Assembly: GCF_900109325.1 (NCBI RefSeq)
Contig: NZ_FNZU01000002.1
Location: 186,001-250,000, forward strand
Length of the DNA stretch: 64,000 nt
Origin: Alkalibacterium pelagium
GTDB lineage: Bacteria > Bacillota > Bacilli > Lactobacillales > Carnobacteriaceae_A
Direction: 5' to 3'
The position numbers and the translations under genes were made by a program. The notes beneath the pieces were generated by a model, which had not been told where the DNA came from, did no database searches, and saw only the letters and a list, made by a program, of their open reading frames with translations. Each line of letters opens with the position of its first letter. The first letter of the stretch is position 1. This document shows, one piece after another, positions 9,737 to 19,547 of this stretch.

Positions 9737-11013
9737 ATGTTCTCCCCCTCATATACGACTTGACCATCAACCATTGTAAATACTGTAAGTCCATTGACTT
9801 TCCAGCCTATAAATGGGGTATTTGAAGATTTTGAGAGGAAATCTTCACGCGAGATACGTTCTTCTCCAGCCAGATCAAAGCAGGCCAGATCCGCTGGTGC
9901 CCCAACTTCGATTCTTCCAGTTTCCATTTTAAATATATCTGCAGGTATGGAGGTCAACTTACTAATCAGCTGCTTTAAACTGAGCTTCCCTGTTTTAACA
10001 AGATAAGTGTATAACAGAGCAAAAGCTGTTTCACTTCCCACAATGCCAAAAGGAGACCCGATCATTGATCCGCTTTTCTCTTCATCGCTATGAGGGGCGT
10101 GGTCTGTGGCAATCATGTCGATCGTGCCATCAATAAGACCTTCGATCAGAGCCTCTCTGTCTTCTCTGCTACGCAAAGGGGGATTCATTTTAAACTGGCT
10201 TGTATCAGATGGGATATCCTCATCACATAAAAGTAAATGGTGTGGCGTGACCTCTGCCGTCACGTTGATTCCGTAACGTTTTGCATCTCTTATAACACGC
10301 ACACTTTCTTTTGCTGACACATGACAGACATGGTAATGAGCTCCAGTGGCTTCAGCCAGCAGGACATCTCTTGCAATCTGCGTTGACTCAGTCAGCTGCA
10401 GCATGCCGGGAAGGTTCAGTTCATTATTTCTTTTGCCTTCATGCATCACACCATTAAACAAAAGGCTGTCATCTTCAGTATGAGCCACTAGTGCTGCCCC
10501 ATTTTCTGCGGCTTCAAGCATTGCTTTATACATTGTTCCAGCTGTCTGAACTCCGACACCGTCATTTGTAAAAGCAAAGGCTCCTTCTTCTAACATAGCC
10601 TTCTGATCAGTCAGTTCATTGCTTGTCAGTTCCCTTGTGATCGGAGCGTAATGTTTCACTTTGACCTGCGCATTCTCATCTATTCTCTCTATGATTTTCT
10701 TGAATCGTTCAGGCGTATCCGGAACTGGGCTGAGATTCGGCATAGCACAGATAGTTGTAAATCCGCCTCGAGCTGCTGCCTTTGATCCACTTTCGATCGT
10801 TTCTTTGTACTCATATCCCGGTTCTCTAAGATGGACATGCACATCAATCAGTCCAGGTGAAACCAGTTTTCCTTCAGCATCCAGTATCCGTCCAGCTTCA
10901 TCATCAAGATTCATACCAATTTTCTGTATGATTCCCTTATCAGTGTATATATCTACTTGACGAGTCTGTCCTGTTTCATCAATTATTTCTGCATTCTTAA
11001 TTAAAATCGACAC
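9733..11013 (-). CDS. pyrC: Dihydroorotase
   Basis: Cyclises carbamoyl aspartate to dihydroorotate. It is a type I amidohydrolase of about 426 residues. [16 protein letters not shown] holds the metal HxH and substrate arginine, and further metal histidines lie in APHHLLLC-type and [11 protein letters not shown] segments. The catalytic aspartate is in ATDHAPHS. Start: an ATG at 11022 lies directly against AGGGG with no spacing, whereas GTG at 11013 is 9 bases away and gives [12 protein letters not shown], which matches the usual family N-terminus, so GTG is preferred. It sits between pyrB and carA; the carA start overlaps its stop by four bases. Confidence 0.93.
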   Translation of the reverse strand: MSILIKNAEIIDETGQTRQVDIYTDKGIIQKIGMNLDDEAGRILDAEGKLVSPGLIDVHVHLREPGYEYKETIESGSKAAARGGFTTICAMPNLSPVPDTPERFKKIIERIDENAQVKVKHYAPITRELTSNELTDQKAMLEEGAFAFTNDGVGVQTAGTMYKAMLEAAENGAALVAHTEDDSLLFNGVMHEGKRNNELNLPGMLQLTESTQIARDVLLAEATGAHYHVCHVSAKESVRVIRDAKRYGINVTAEVTPHHLLLCDEDIPSDTSQFKMNPPLRSREDREALIEGLIDGTIDMIATDHAPHSDEEKSGSMIGSPFGIVGSETAFALLYTYLVKTGKLSLKQLISKLTSIPADIFKMETGRIEVGAPADLACFDLAGEERISREDFLSKSSNTPFIGWKVNGLTVFTMVDGQVVYEGENI

Positions 11014-11032
11014 ACGTGTCATCCCCTGTTTT

Positions 11033-11947
11033 TTAGTTTAAAATCGAATCTATGATTGCCATACGTGCAAATACTCCGTTTTCCATCTGTCTGACTATTC
11101 TCGATCGATCACATTCAACCAGCTCATTAGCAATTTCAATGCCTCGGTTAACCGGTGCCGGGTGCATGATGATGGCTTTTCTGTGCATTGTGGATTCTCT
11201 TTCTTTGGTCAGCCCATACTGAGCCAAATAGGAGACATCCAGTTCGTGACTTGCCTGCTGTATATGTCTTTCACGCTGAACCCGAAGCAGCATTAAAACA
11301 TCGACTTGATCTGCCAGTTCATCAATAGATCTGTACTCACCATATGTCTGACATTCAGTACCAATAAACTCTTCCGGACCGGTAAAAAAGAGTTCAGCTC
11401 CAAGTTTCTTCAGGATCTGCATATTGCTTCTGGCTACTCTTGAGTGAAGGATATCCCCTGCTATGGCGACCTTCACACCTTTAAAGGTTCCAAATTCTTC
11501 ATAAATCGTCATAAGATCAAGTAAAGACTGACTAGGGTGCTGGCCGGCACCATCTCCCCCATTGACGATTGAGCACGTAATGGACTCGCTGTTGATCAGC
11601 TGGTTATAGTAAGCAACATCACTGTGTCTGATAACCATCAGATCGATTCCCAAAGACTGAAAGGTAAGAACCGTGTCATAGAGACTTTCACCTTTCCTGA
11701 CACTGCTCATGGAGGGCTGAAAATCCAGCACATCCATTCCTAATTTTTTTTCAGCCATCTCAAAGCTTTTGTGTGTACGCGTACTTTCTTCAAAAAAGCA
11801 GTTCACTGCATACATTCCCTTGTACTTGGGAACAGATGAGTTATGCTTGTAGGCAAGTGCCATCTTTATTAGAGACATGATGTCATTCTCGTTATAATGA
11901 TTCAGTGAAACAAAGTGTCTGGCCTGTCTTCTTTCTGACTTATCCAT
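11033..11947 (-). CDS. pyrB: Aspartate carbamoyltransferase catalytic subunit
   Basis: Condenses carbamoyl phosphate with aspartate, the first committed step of pyrimidine synthesis. The 304-residue protein has the carbamoyl-phosphate loop FEESTRTHKSFEMAEKKLG, the HxxxSLLD-type segment GQHPSQSLLDLMTIYE, and HPAPVNRGIEI near the end. No regulatory subunit gene (pyrI) is visible, in line with the unregulated trimer of Bacillota. Control is instead through the attenuator directly upstream (11997-12168). An AGGAGGAAG site precedes the ATG. It is the first enzyme gene after pyrR. Confidence 0.97.
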   Translation of the reverse strand: MDKSERRQARHFVSLNHYNENDIMSLIKMALAYKHNSSVPKYKGMYAVNCFFEESTRTHKSFEMAEKKLGMDVLDFQPSMSSVRKGESLYDTVLTFQSLGIDLMVIRHSDVAYYNQLINSESITCSIVNGGDGAGQHPSQSLLDLMTIYEEFGTFKGVKVAIAGDILHSRVARSNMQILKKLGAELFFTGPEEFIGTECQTYGEYRSIDELADQVDVLMLLRVQRERHIQQASHELDVSYLAQYGLTKERESTMHRKAIIMHPAPVNRGIEIANELVECDRSRIVRQMENGVFARMAIIDSILN

Positions 11948-11996
11948 TTCTTCCTCCTTCGTATTTACGGATATTCAGTGGCTCTCTGGACATTAA

Positions 11997-12028
11997 AAGA
12001 CCCGGTGTATCCAGGGACACCGGGTCTT
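11997..12028 (-). terminator. Attenuator terminator before pyrB
   Basis: On the minus strand AAGACCCGGTGT, loop CCCTGGAT and ACACCGGGTCTT form a perfect 12-bp stem followed by a run ending in TTTT. It stands about 50 bp upstream of pyrB and is the terminator of the second PyrR-controlled attenuator. Confidence 0.85.
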
Positions 12029-12154
12029 CACGGAATAACTATGAAACAATAACAGCTGCAAGTCAGGCTTACGATCCTTTCAGCTATTTAGCTGAATGAA
12101 CTCATGGAGCGCCCAAGCATCATCTGTACTCATAGTCTATCCTGTGACCTTCTG

Positions 12155-12168
12155 TGCCTCACGGGGCT
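12155..12168 (-). promoter_or_regulatory. PyrR binding loop, pyrR-pyrB spacer
   Basis: The minus strand reads AGCCCCGTGAGGCA. It matches the PyrR-binding consensus (ARUCCNGNGAGGYU) except at U3 and the last base. It lies upstream of the pyrB terminator stem and should form the anti-antiterminator that PyrR holds when UMP is high. Confidence 0.75.
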
Positions 12169-12193
12169 TCAGTTAAAGCTCACATCACTTTGT

Positions 12194-12736
12194 TCATGAC
12201 GGTTTTATTATATCTACGTGTTCTTTTCCATCTGTTTCATTTAAATAAACCTGAACGGACTCTTCACGGGAAGTTGGAAGATTCTTGCCGACAAAATCTG
12301 CCCTTATAGGAAGCTCCCGATTGCCTCTGTCTATCAGCACAGCTAGATATATTTTTTCAGGTCTTCCTCTATCAATTATAGCATCAAGGGCTGCTCGTAT
12401 CGTTCTGCCTGTATACAGTACATCATCAATAATCACTACTTTTTTACCGGCTACATCCTGAACATGTCCGGCTGATACCTGTGCTGCAGAAGCATCATCT
12501 TCTCTGTCATCGCGATACAATGATGTGTCCAGCTCGATTACTTCGACCGATTCTCCTTCCAGTTCAAGAATACGATCTGCAATTCTCTGGGCTAAAATGA
12601 TTCCTCTAGTCCGAATACCGGCAAGCACCAGTTTCTCGATCCCTTTATTTTTTTCGATAATCTCATAAGTAATACGTGTCAGTGCCCGTTTGATTGCCGC
12701 TTCGTTGACAACTTCTACTACTGTTTTATTTTCCAT
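12194..12736 (-). CDS. pyrR: Bifunctional pyr operon attenuator / uracil phosphoribosyltransferase
   Basis: PyrR binds UMP and the mRNA loop AGUCCAGAGAGGCU and so promotes termination when pyrimidines are plentiful. It also has weak UPRTase activity. The 180-residue protein begins MENKTVVEVV and has the PRPP loop VVIIDDVLYTGRTIR at about residues 100-114. The frame is open 27 codons farther upstream, but the ATG at 12736 has a clear AGGAGGCAGGTC site and fits the family length. It is the first gene of the operon and lies between two attenuators that carry its own binding sites, so the regulator controls itself and pyrB onward. Confidence 0.97.
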   Translation of the reverse strand: MENKTVVEVVNEAAIKRALTRITYEIIEKNKGIEKLVLAGIRTRGIILAQRIADRILELEGESVEVIELDTSLYRDDREDDASAAQVSAGHVQDVAGKKVVIIDDVLYTGRTIRAALDAIIDRGRPEKIYLAVLIDRGNRELPIRADFVGKNLPTSREESVQVYLNETDGKEHVDIIKPS

Positions 12737-12842
12737 GACCTGCCTCCTGTAGACAGCTGAAAAGCATATTTCTATGTCCAGCTTTTTTATTAAATATCTG
12801 CCGATAAAGCATGTCACTTACTTCGTTTGAAGTATACAAAAA

Positions 12843-12873
12843 AGCACTCCTATCCATCTAAGATAAGAGTGCT
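12843..12873 (-). terminator. Attenuator terminator before pyrR
   Basis: AGCACTCTTATC pairs with GATAGGAGTGCT in the minus-strand RNA around a short loop, followed by at least six T. It lies about 100 bp upstream of the pyrR ATG, after the promoter and the PyrR loop, so it is the terminator of the first attenuator. Confidence 0.85.
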
Positions 12874-12987
12874 CCCCATTGACTGTTTTGTTGGGCATAA
12901 TCCGGCAGTTCTAGCATAACCAGTCTACCTGACTATTATCTCCATACATACTCTCTGGTACATCATGAAGATACGCGTCTCCTTCTT

Positions 12988-13001
12988 AGCCTCTCTGGAC
13001 T
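12988..13001 (-). promoter_or_regulatory. PyrR binding loop in pyrR leader
   Basis: The minus strand contains AGTCCAGAGAGGCT, an exact match to the PyrR-binding consensus known from the Bacillus pyr operon. It is placed between the operon promoter and the leader terminator. Confidence 0.92.
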
Positions 13002-13033
13002 ATCTTTAAAGGACAGTTATTTAATTTAAATTA

Positions 13034-13062
13034 ACTCTAAAGGTTTACTGTAAAAAAGTCAA
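13034..13062 (-). promoter_or_regulatory. Sigma-A promoter of the pyr operon
   Basis: Minus strand TTGACT (13057-13062), 17-bp spacer, TAGAGT (13034-13039). Initiation near 13027 would give a leader of about 290 nt holding the first PyrR attenuator. It starts right at the end of uvrB. Confidence 0.65.
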
Positions 13063-13077
13063 CCGGATATTTCTCAA

Positions 13078-15063
13078 TTATGAATATTTCGTCTTCAATT
13101 CCATGACGACATCCCGCAGCTGTGCGGCTTTCTCGAAGTCCAGTTCTTTTGCCGCTTCTTTCATTTCCAGCTCCATGGTTTCGATCAGCTGACGTCTCTC
13201 TTCTCTGGACAGCTGCTTGACGACTTCTTCTGACAAGTCTTTTTCTTCATCATCAACAACGGTAGAGATTCTGATCAGATCTCTTACTTCTTTCTTGATC
13301 GTCTTCGGCGTGATGCCATGTTCCTTATTATATTCTTCCTGAATCTGACGACGACGCTCGGTCTCATCGATGGCTTGTTTCATAGAATCCGTTATGCGAT
13401 CTGCATACATGATCACTCGGCCATTTTCATTACGAGCCGCTCGTCCAATAGTCTGGATCAGTGAACGGGCACTTCTTAGGAATCCTTCCTTATCTGCATC
13501 CAGAATAGCAACCATGGAGACCTCTGGAACGTCCAGTCCTTCTCTGAGCAGGTTGATTCCGATCAGAACGTCAAACTTCCCGACACGAAGGTCCCGGATG
13601 ATCTGTGTCCGTTCCAGCGTCTTGACGTCACTATGCAGGTATTCGACTTTTATCCCTACCTCTTTAAGGTAGTCGGTCAAGTCCTCGGACATCTTCTTGG
13701 TCAATGTCGTAATGAAGACTCGTTCGTCTTTCTCGACTCGATCATTGATTTCTTCGATCAGGTCATCGATCTGTCCTTTGATCGGACGGACTTCAACGAT
13801 TGGATCAAGCAAGCCAGTTGGTCGGATGATCTGCTCGACGATCTGACTGGATCGGTTCATTTCATAATCAGCCGGTGTAGCAGAAATATAGTTAATCTGA
13901 GGCACGCGTTCTTCAAACTCTTCCAGACGCAGCGGACGGTTATCCAGCGCACTCGGCAGACGGAAGCCGTGATCGATCAGCTGCTGCTTTCTGGCTCTGT
14001 CCCCATTGTACATTCCTCTGATCTGGGGCATGGTGATATGTGATTCATCAATAATGAAAAGAGAATCTTCAGGAAAGAAGTCCAGCAGTGTATAGGGCGC
14101 CTGACCTGGCTTCCGGCCATCCATATGTCTGGAATAGTTCTCTATTCCTGAACAGTAGCCCATCTCCATCAGCATCTCAATATCATAATTTGTACGCTGC
14201 TCCAGCCTTTGAGCTTCAAGCAGTTTGTTATCTCTCTTAAGTTCTTCCAGACGGTCTTTCAGTTCCGCCTGAATCGATTCGATAGCTGATCGTGTCTGTT
14301 CATCATTTGAAACAAAGTGAGTAGCAGGGAAGATCGGTACGTGTGACAGATCTGCTTTGACCTCACCTGTAAGAACATCAACTTCTCTGATCCTGTCTAT
14401 CTCATCGCCGAACATCTCAATGCGAATGGCTTCGCTTTCTCTGGAGGCGAGAAAAATTTCAACTATATCCCCGCGAACACGAAAGCGTCCACGCTGAAAA
14501 TCGATGTCGTTTCGTTCAAACTGCATGTCCACTAGACGTCTGAGCAGCGTTTCCCTGCTGATTTCCATTCCTGAACGCAGAGAGAGGACGTGTTCCTCGT
14601 AATCTTTCGGATTAACCAGTCCATAAATACAGGATACAGAAGCAACCACGATCACATCTCTTCGCTCTAGCAAAGCACTTGTGGCAGAGTGTCGCAGCTT
14701 ATCTATTTCGTCATTAATGCTGGCATCCTTTTCAATGAACGTGTCGGAAGACGGCACATATGCTTCAGGCTGATAGTAGTCGTAATAACTGACGAAGTAT
14801 TCGACTGCATTGTCCGGAAAGAATTCCTTAAACTCTGTATAAAGTTGACCGGCCAATGTCTTGTTATGCGCCATGACCAGTGTGGGCTTGTTTACTTCCT
14901 GAATAACATTGGACATAGTGAAGGTCTTACCTGTCCCTGTCGCTCCAAGTAGAACCTGTTCTTTCTGATTCTCCTTGATGCCTTTGACCAGTTTCTTTAT
15001 CGCTTCAGGCTGGTCACCCCCTGGCTGGTACACTGATTTCAATTTAAATGCTTGTTCGACCAT
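13078..15063 (-). CDS. uvrB: Excinuclease ABC subunit B
   Basis: This 661-residue DNA-repair helicase verifies damage and loads UvrC in nucleotide excision repair. It has Walker [12 protein letters not shown] (about residues 39-49), the beta-hairpin region [12 protein letters not shown], the DEAD-like IDESH, helicase motif VI in QTIGRAARN, and a C-terminal UVR coiled coil ([19 protein letters not shown]) that binds UvrC. Length is normal. The ATG has AGAGGGGAACG before it. uvrA, its usual neighbour, is not in the window, and the gene stands alone between rpsT and the pyr operon. Confidence 0.98.
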   Translation of the reverse strand: MVEQAFKLKSVYQPGGDQPEAIKKLVKGIKENQKEQVLLGATGTGKTFTMSNVIQEVNKPTLVMAHNKTLAGQLYTEFKEFFPDNAVEYFVSYYDYYQPEAYVPSSDTFIEKDASINDEIDKLRHSATSALLERRDVIVVASVSCIYGLVNPKDYEEHVLSLRSGMEISRETLLRRLVDMQFERNDIDFQRGRFRVRGDIVEIFLASRESEAIRIEMFGDEIDRIREVDVLTGEVKADLSHVPIFPATHFVSNDEQTRSAIESIQAELKDRLEELKRDNKLLEAQRLEQRTNYDIEMLMEMGYCSGIENYSRHMDGRKPGQAPYTLLDFFPEDSLFIIDESHITMPQIRGMYNGDRARKQQLIDHGFRLPSALDNRPLRLEEFEERVPQINYISATPADYEMNRSSQIVEQIIRPTGLLDPIVEVRPIKGQIDDLIEEINDRVEKDERVFITTLTKKMSEDLTDYLKEVGIKVEYLHSDVKTLERTQIIRDLRVGKFDVLIGINLLREGLDVPEVSMVAILDADKEGFLRSARSLIQTIGRAARNENGRVIMYADRITDSMKQAIDETERRRQIQEEYNKEHGITPKTIKKEVRDLIRISTVVDDEEKDLSEEVVKQLSREERRQLIETMELEMKEAAKELDFEKAAQLRDVVMELKTKYS

Positions 15064-15111
15064 ATACGTTCCCCTCTCTGGCAGTCATTCAAGCTTAGTT
15101 TATCATAAAAA

Positions 15112-15149
15112 AAGTATTCTCAAAGACTTTGCGTCTCACGAGAATACTT
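15112..15149 (-). terminator. Terminator of rpsT
   Basis: AAGTATTCTC and GAGAATACTT form a perfect 10-bp stem on the minus strand, with a further small stem in the loop and a run of seven T after it. It lies directly after the rpsT stop. Confidence 0.85.
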
Positions 15150-15158
15150 TTCTATCAA

Positions 15159-15410
15159 TTATGCTAATTTTTTGCTTAAACGAGATTTGTCTCTAGCAGC
15201 TTTGTTCGGGTGAACAAGACCTTTTGCAGCAGCTTTATCGATCGCTTTAACAGCTTTTCTGTAAAGCTCCTGAGCGTTGTCTGCATTGCTGTCTGCTGCA
15301 GAAACAAAGTTTTTCTTAGCTGTTCTCATTGAAGTTACTTGACTCATGTTGTTCAGTCTCTTCTTAACGTCTTGTCTCTGTCTTTTTTCAGTTTGAATCA
15401 TGTTTGGCAT
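15159..15410 (-). CDS. rpsT: 30S ribosomal protein S20
   Basis: This 83-residue, very basic helical protein begins [13 protein letters not shown] and ends [18 protein letters not shown]. The pattern [24 protein letters not shown] is the S20 signature (given here in two overlapping parts of the same C-terminus). S20 binds the 5' domain of 16S rRNA. It is monocistronic, with its own terminator. It is next to holA, as in most Bacillota, but transcribed as a separate unit. Confidence 0.95.
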   Translation of the reverse strand: MPNMIQTEKRQRQDVKKRLNNMSQVTSMRTAKKNFVSAADSNADNAQELYRKAVKAIDKAAAKGLVHPNKAARDKSRLSKKLA

Positions 15411-15576
15411 GGGTAAAACACTCCTTATATCGTCTCAATTAAATTGGTCTACAGATTATTGCTCACATTTCTGCAATAAATGGCAACCTGAACAGTTGAT
15501 TTATTCAACATTCCCCATTTTACAATATCTGCAAGGTTTTATCAATGATTTTTTCGTTGATTACTTATATCTTCTC

Positions 15577-16605
15577 CTACAGCTTGGAGAACTTCCAGAT
15601 AAAGAGCTCGATCTGCAGCTCAGCATCGATCTTTCCTGTCTTTATTTCATGGTCCGCGGTAATGAGCATGTGATGCGCTTGAGATAGAACAGGCTGAGGA
15701 AACTTCTGCTGTTTCTGAACAGCCAGCTTAATTCGATAAGGGTGTATTTTAAGTATCGTTGCAATATCCGACTGCTGGTATCCCTTGTTTTTCAATATCT
15801 TTACTTGAAGGAGCAGTCTGAACTGACTGATCATTAAAGCTAAAATCTTTACAGGGTCTTCTTTCTGCGTCAACAGATCCTGATAAAGCTGGATCGATCC
15901 ACCAACATCTTTTTTCAGTACACGTTCGTTCAGCTCAAAGATATTCTGTTCCAGTGACTTGGATACCAGCTGATGAATCGCCTCGAGCGATACTGTCGTT
16001 TCTCCTGAGTGATATAAAGCGAGTTTTTCTGCTTCTCTGATTGTTCGAGTCAGATTATGATCGGTCAGATTAACTAAAAGCTCAACTCCTTCTCTGGAAA
16101 TCGACAATCCCTTCTGACTGAAAAAAGACACCGCATATTCTTTTACATCCGTCTGCTTATCGGGATTGGCTTCAATAACTTCAGCCTGCTTCAGTACAAG
16201 TTTGGTTATTTTCTTCCTCTTATCCAATTTATCATATGGCGCTAGAAAAACTAGAACTGAAAAATCAGAAGGATCCTTGATATACCTTTCCAGCTGCTCA
16301 ATTTCATGAGTAAATGTGTGTGTCACTTTTTTTCCTGTAAAGATATAACTGTCATGTACAATGATCAGTTTGTTTCCTCCAAAAAAAGGATAGCTCTCTG
16401 CTTCATGTATGACATCCTGTATCGGCGTGTCAGACAAGTCGAAATGGTAAGTATTCATCGGGTCTTCATTTTTTTCTTCCATTCGCTCATTAAAGGCTTT
16501 TACAGCGTTATCCAGGAGAAGTTCTTCGGTCCCCCAGATCAGATAACAGCTGCTGAGCTGATCATTGGAAATGGATTTCAGTTGCTTAAAAGCTGTTTTC
16601 ATCAT
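15577..16605 (-). CDS. holA: DNA polymerase III subunit delta
   Basis: This 342-residue AAA+ like clamp-loader subunit opens the beta sliding clamp. The N-terminus has the typical SCYLIWGTEELLLDNAV (the walker-like loop is degenerate, as in all delta subunits). The middle region has YDKLDKRKKITKLV, and the C-terminal collar domain has EDPVKILALMISQFRLLLQVK. The start overlaps the end of comEC by 20 bases, with AAGGAG 4 to 7 bases before ATGATG; either ATG could be used. Cotranscription with comEC is likely and is common in Lactobacillales. Confidence 0.93.
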   Translation of the reverse strand: MMKTAFKQLKSISNDQLSSCYLIWGTEELLLDNAVKAFNERMEEKNEDPMNTYHFDLSDTPIQDVIHEAESYPFFGGNKLIIVHDSYIFTGKKVTHTFTHEIEQLERYIKDPSDFSVLVFLAPYDKLDKRKKITKLVLKQAEVIEANPDKQTDVKEYAVSFFSQKGLSISREGVELLVNLTDHNLTRTIREAEKLALYHSGETTVSLEAIHQLVSKSLEQNIFELNERVLKKDVGGSIQLYQDLLTQKEDPVKILALMISQFRLLLQVKILKNKGYQQSDIATILKIHPYRIKLAVQKQQKFPQPVLSQAHHMLITADHEIKTGKIDAELQIELFIWKFSKL

Positions 16606-18964
16606 TTGACTCCTTAATATCGTTATCTGTCATCACGTTAAATATCCCTTTTTTCTGAAGGTGATAGTCCAGATACTTGATGTCCGAATAGTTGTAAAGT
16701 ATGCTCCCATTCTCATCAGTTCGAAACAGAGCAGCCCCGTGTCGACTCAGCTGATCGAGTGTTTCCTGATAGGGATGACCGAACCAGTTGTTTTCACCAA
16801 CAGAGATCAGAGCATAGTCAGGATCGATCTTTGACAGAAATGCTTCATGTGTAGACGTCCCACTGCCATGGTGAGCAACCTTCAGAACATCGGCATTCAG
16901 TTCCGGGAAGTGCTTCATGATATTTTTTTCTCTTACTTCCTCTATATCACCGGTAAACAGCCAGTCCAGTCTGCCATACCTGCCCAGCAGAACGATGGAC
17001 TGGTTATTTTCATTTGTCTGGTCTGTCCAGTTGTCATGAATGACATGTAACTGATCTGTCAGCTTCACAGGTTCATCCGGTTTTAAAATGCGAACGTTCA
17101 AGGCACTTCCTTTTATTTGGGAAAGAGACTGTCGAAAGACTGAGTGGGTTTTAGTAAAGTCATTCATCACCAGCGTCTTCACAGGAAAAGAATCGATAAG
17201 TTCGCTCATGGCACCATAATGGTCCCAATGCGGATGGGTGATCACCAGCTGATCGAGTGTTCTGATTCCCAGACTTTTCATCACAGGGATCAGAACATCT
17301 TCTCCCAGCGTATAGTCATTGTTTCTGATCTGCCACTCTTCCTTTTCATTCCATACTTGTAACCCTCCAGTGTCGATCAGAATAGATCCTCTCCCGAACG
17401 GTTCTTTAATCAGAACTGCATCGCCTTGACCGACATCAATCATTATAACCTGGCCGATCGGTGAATAGGTGTTCATATTAAGAAGCAGGACGAGCACAGC
17501 TGCCACCGGTAATGTTGACACTAACTTTTTTCTTTTTTCCACTTGAAGCAGGCCTAAAATGCATAAGGCGAACCAGAGTACAGTCTGGCTTCCACTTAAC
17601 CTGCCGGTAATGATCATCAGCGACATCCCCTGATCAATAATCAGACTCCCCTCTTCCATAATGACAATCACCCATCTGGCCAGTTCATCCAGAAAAAGTC
17701 CGAATTGAGTGAGGGCAAGAAGTGGTGAGGTAACGAAAAGAATGAGCAGCACGGGCATTAGCAGATAAGTGACATACGGCACAAACAGACTGTTCAGAAA
17801 AAGCACACCCCAGGACAGCTCATAGAAATGAAAGCTGAGAATAGGTACTGAAAAACAGAAGAGTGCAAAGTTGACGAAAACAATCTGCTTTAAGCTCGAT
17901 AGTTCCCTGAAAAAAACCTGATCCGAAAGAAACAGAAGGATGAAGCTCATGAGAAAGCTCAGCTGAAAACCAACAGAAAAAATGATCATTGGCCGTACAA
18001 TAACGGCAATGCAGAAGGTAAGTCCCCAGCAGTCAAGCGACGTCAGGTGGCAGTCAATCGTGTCTGACAGATATCTGATCCATGCCTGCATCGCTGCCCT
18101 GTATATGCTTATGCCAAAACCTGCAAATATGTAGAATACCGGCAGGATGAAGAGAAAGACCAGTCTCTTCGACTCTCTGGTCACAGTCAGACCCGTCATT
18201 ATTTTGTCCAGCATACCAATCAGCAGTGAGACATGCAGTCCCGAAATACTTAGAAGATGAATGATTCCTAACTGCTTGAAGGTGTCGGTCACTTCTGCTC
18301 CGAGTTCCCGTCTGTCTGCGAATATCAATGCCTTGATATAGCGTCCGGTAGTCGGTTGAAAGATCCGGTCACAATAATCCAGCAGGTCTTGTCTAAACGG
18401 ATCTGTTTTGTAGGCCCGTTCAAAAAAAGATTGCGCAAGGTCAACGTCCTCTATCTCATTCGTATACAGTACATAAGTGATATTCTTTCGGTTCAGATAG
18501 GTCCGATAATCAAACTGATTGAAGTTGGTTGCCCGACCTGGCTGGTTTAACTCTCCTTCAATCAGCAAGTGAGAAGGAATGATCGTACTGCGTTCTTCCT
18601 TTTCCTGTTCACTGGATATTTTGTGAACGACCATGACTTCATGACTGACCTTTCCGTTATCTGCCATCCCTTGAAATCGAAGACGGTCTCCATCTACAGT
18701 CCAGCTTGTCTGCTTGACTTCAACAAGATAAGAGTCAGATGGAATAGTGTCCGGTGGATTAAGTTGGTCGTCAATGGCCAGCATGCGAAGTGTTACTGCA
18801 GCTAGACTGAGAACGATCAGTCCTGTCAGACGACGATCTGCCGACCTCGCTGTTTTGACCAAGGCGCCGATGAGTATGAGGAGAAGCACGGTATACCCGG
18901 TCAGGTTATATGATACCAGCAAACCTATCAGAATAGAAAAGATGATCAGTCTACCTCTAATCAC
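16586..18964 (-). CDS. comEC: DNA internalisation channel protein ComEC/Rec2
   Basis: This 792-residue polytopic membrane protein forms the channel for single-stranded DNA entry during transformation. It shows an N-terminal pair of membrane segments, an OB-like extracellular region (DUF4131), a competence domain with many helices that starts near LGIIHLLSISGLHVSLLIG, and a C-terminal metallo-beta-lactamase domain with THPHWDHYGA and VAHHGSGTST. The frame is intact. The start is taken as GTG at 18964 (MIRGRLIIFS). No clear ribosome site precedes it, so translation may be coupled to comEB 14 bases upstream. Order comEA-comEB-comEC-holA is standard. Confidence 0.95.
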   Translation of the reverse strand: MIRGRLIIFSILIGLLVSYNLTGYTVLLLILIGALVKTARSADRRLTGLIVLSLAAVTLRMLAIDDQLNPPDTIPSDSYLVEVKQTSWTVDGDRLRFQGMADNGKVSHEVMVVHKISSEQEKEERSTIIPSHLLIEGELNQPGRATNFNQFDYRTYLNRKNITYVLYTNEIEDVDLAQSFFERAYKTDPFRQDLLDYCDRIFQPTTGRYIKALIFADRRELGAEVTDTFKQLGIIHLLSISGLHVSLLIGMLDKIMTGLTVTRESKRLVFLFILPVFYIFAGFGISIYRAAMQAWIRYLSDTIDCHLTSLDCWGLTFCIAVIVRPMIIFSVGFQLSFLMSFILLFLSDQVFFRELSSLKQIVFVNFALFCFSVPILSFHFYELSWGVLFLNSLFVPYVTYLLMPVLLILFVTSPLLALTQFGLFLDELARWVIVIMEEGSLIIDQGMSLMIITGRLSGSQTVLWFALCILGLLQVEKRKKLVSTLPVAAVLVLLLNMNTYSPIGQVIMIDVGQGDAVLIKEPFGRGSILIDTGGLQVWNEKEEWQIRNNDYTLGEDVLIPVMKSLGIRTLDQLVITHPHWDHYGAMSELIDSFPVKTLVMNDFTKTHSVFRQSLSQIKGSALNVRILKPDEPVKLTDQLHVIHDNWTDQTNENNQSIVLLGRYGRLDWLFTGDIEEVREKNIMKHFPELNADVLKVAHHGSGTSTHEAFLSKIDPDYALISVGENNWFGHPYQETLDQLSRHGAALFRTDENGSILYNYSDIKYLDYHLQKKGIFNVMTDNDIKESNDENSF

Positions 18965-18977
18965 TAGTCAGGAAATA

Positions 18978-19454
18978 TTAAGCAGGATCAGTGTAAACTT
19001 GCTCGATTGTTTTGAAGAAATCCGTCGGTACAGATATTTTTTCCGTCAGGACACCGGCTTTTTCAAGCAATTCAACGGCATACTGATGGTTTCGATAGTC
19101 ATTCAGATAATATATTTTTTGAATCCCGCTCTGTATAAGCTGTTTTGTACATTGCAGACAAGGAAAATGAGTCACGTAGAGATCGGCTCCTTCAGTTTTC
19201 ACGCCGAACTTGGCGCATTGAAGCAGCGCATTAGCTTCTGCATGGACTGTTCGCACACAATGTCCGTCGACGACAAAACAGCCTTCATCAATACAATGAA
19301 CATCTCCGCTTACTGATCCGTTGTAGCCCCCGGAAATCACTCGTTTGTCTCTGACGATCGTGGCACCTACTGCAAGTCTCGAACAGGTACTTCTCATAGA
19401 CAGAAGCATGCTCTGAGACATGAAGTACTGATCCCATGGTATTCTTTCATTCAT
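18978..19454 (-). CDS. comEB: Deoxycytidylate deaminase family protein ComEB
   Basis: This 158-residue zinc deaminase converts dCMP to dUMP in related proteins. Zinc ligands are visible as HAEANALL (His with catalytic Glu) and PCLQC (two Cys). Further cysteines and histidines in GDVHCIDEGC may bind a second zinc or the allosteric nucleotide. The gene sits inside the com operon, but in Bacillus comEB is not needed for DNA uptake, so its role there is probably nucleotide supply. The ATG at 19454 has AAGGAGTGACAAG before it. An upstream ATG at 19472 lacks such a site. Confidence 0.93.
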   Translation of the reverse strand: MNERIPWDQYFMSQSMLLSMRSTCSRLAVGATIVRDKRVISGGYNGSVSGDVHCIDEGCFVVDGHCVRTVHAEANALLQCAKFGVKTEGADLYVTHFPCLQCTKQLIQSGIQKIYYLNDYRNHQYAVELLEKAGVLTEKISVPTDFFKTIEQVYTDPA

Positions 19455-19547
19455 CTTGTCACTCCTTGTCAAATGCGTTCAATATGTTCAGTGTCTAACC
19501 TATTTATACAGTATACAAGAGCGGAACTTATGAAGCAATATTCTCTG

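Noticed and set aside
11948-12193. Small protein gene between pyrR and pyrB
   Set aside because: The open stretch is the attenuator; its stems and the PyrR loop explain the sequence.
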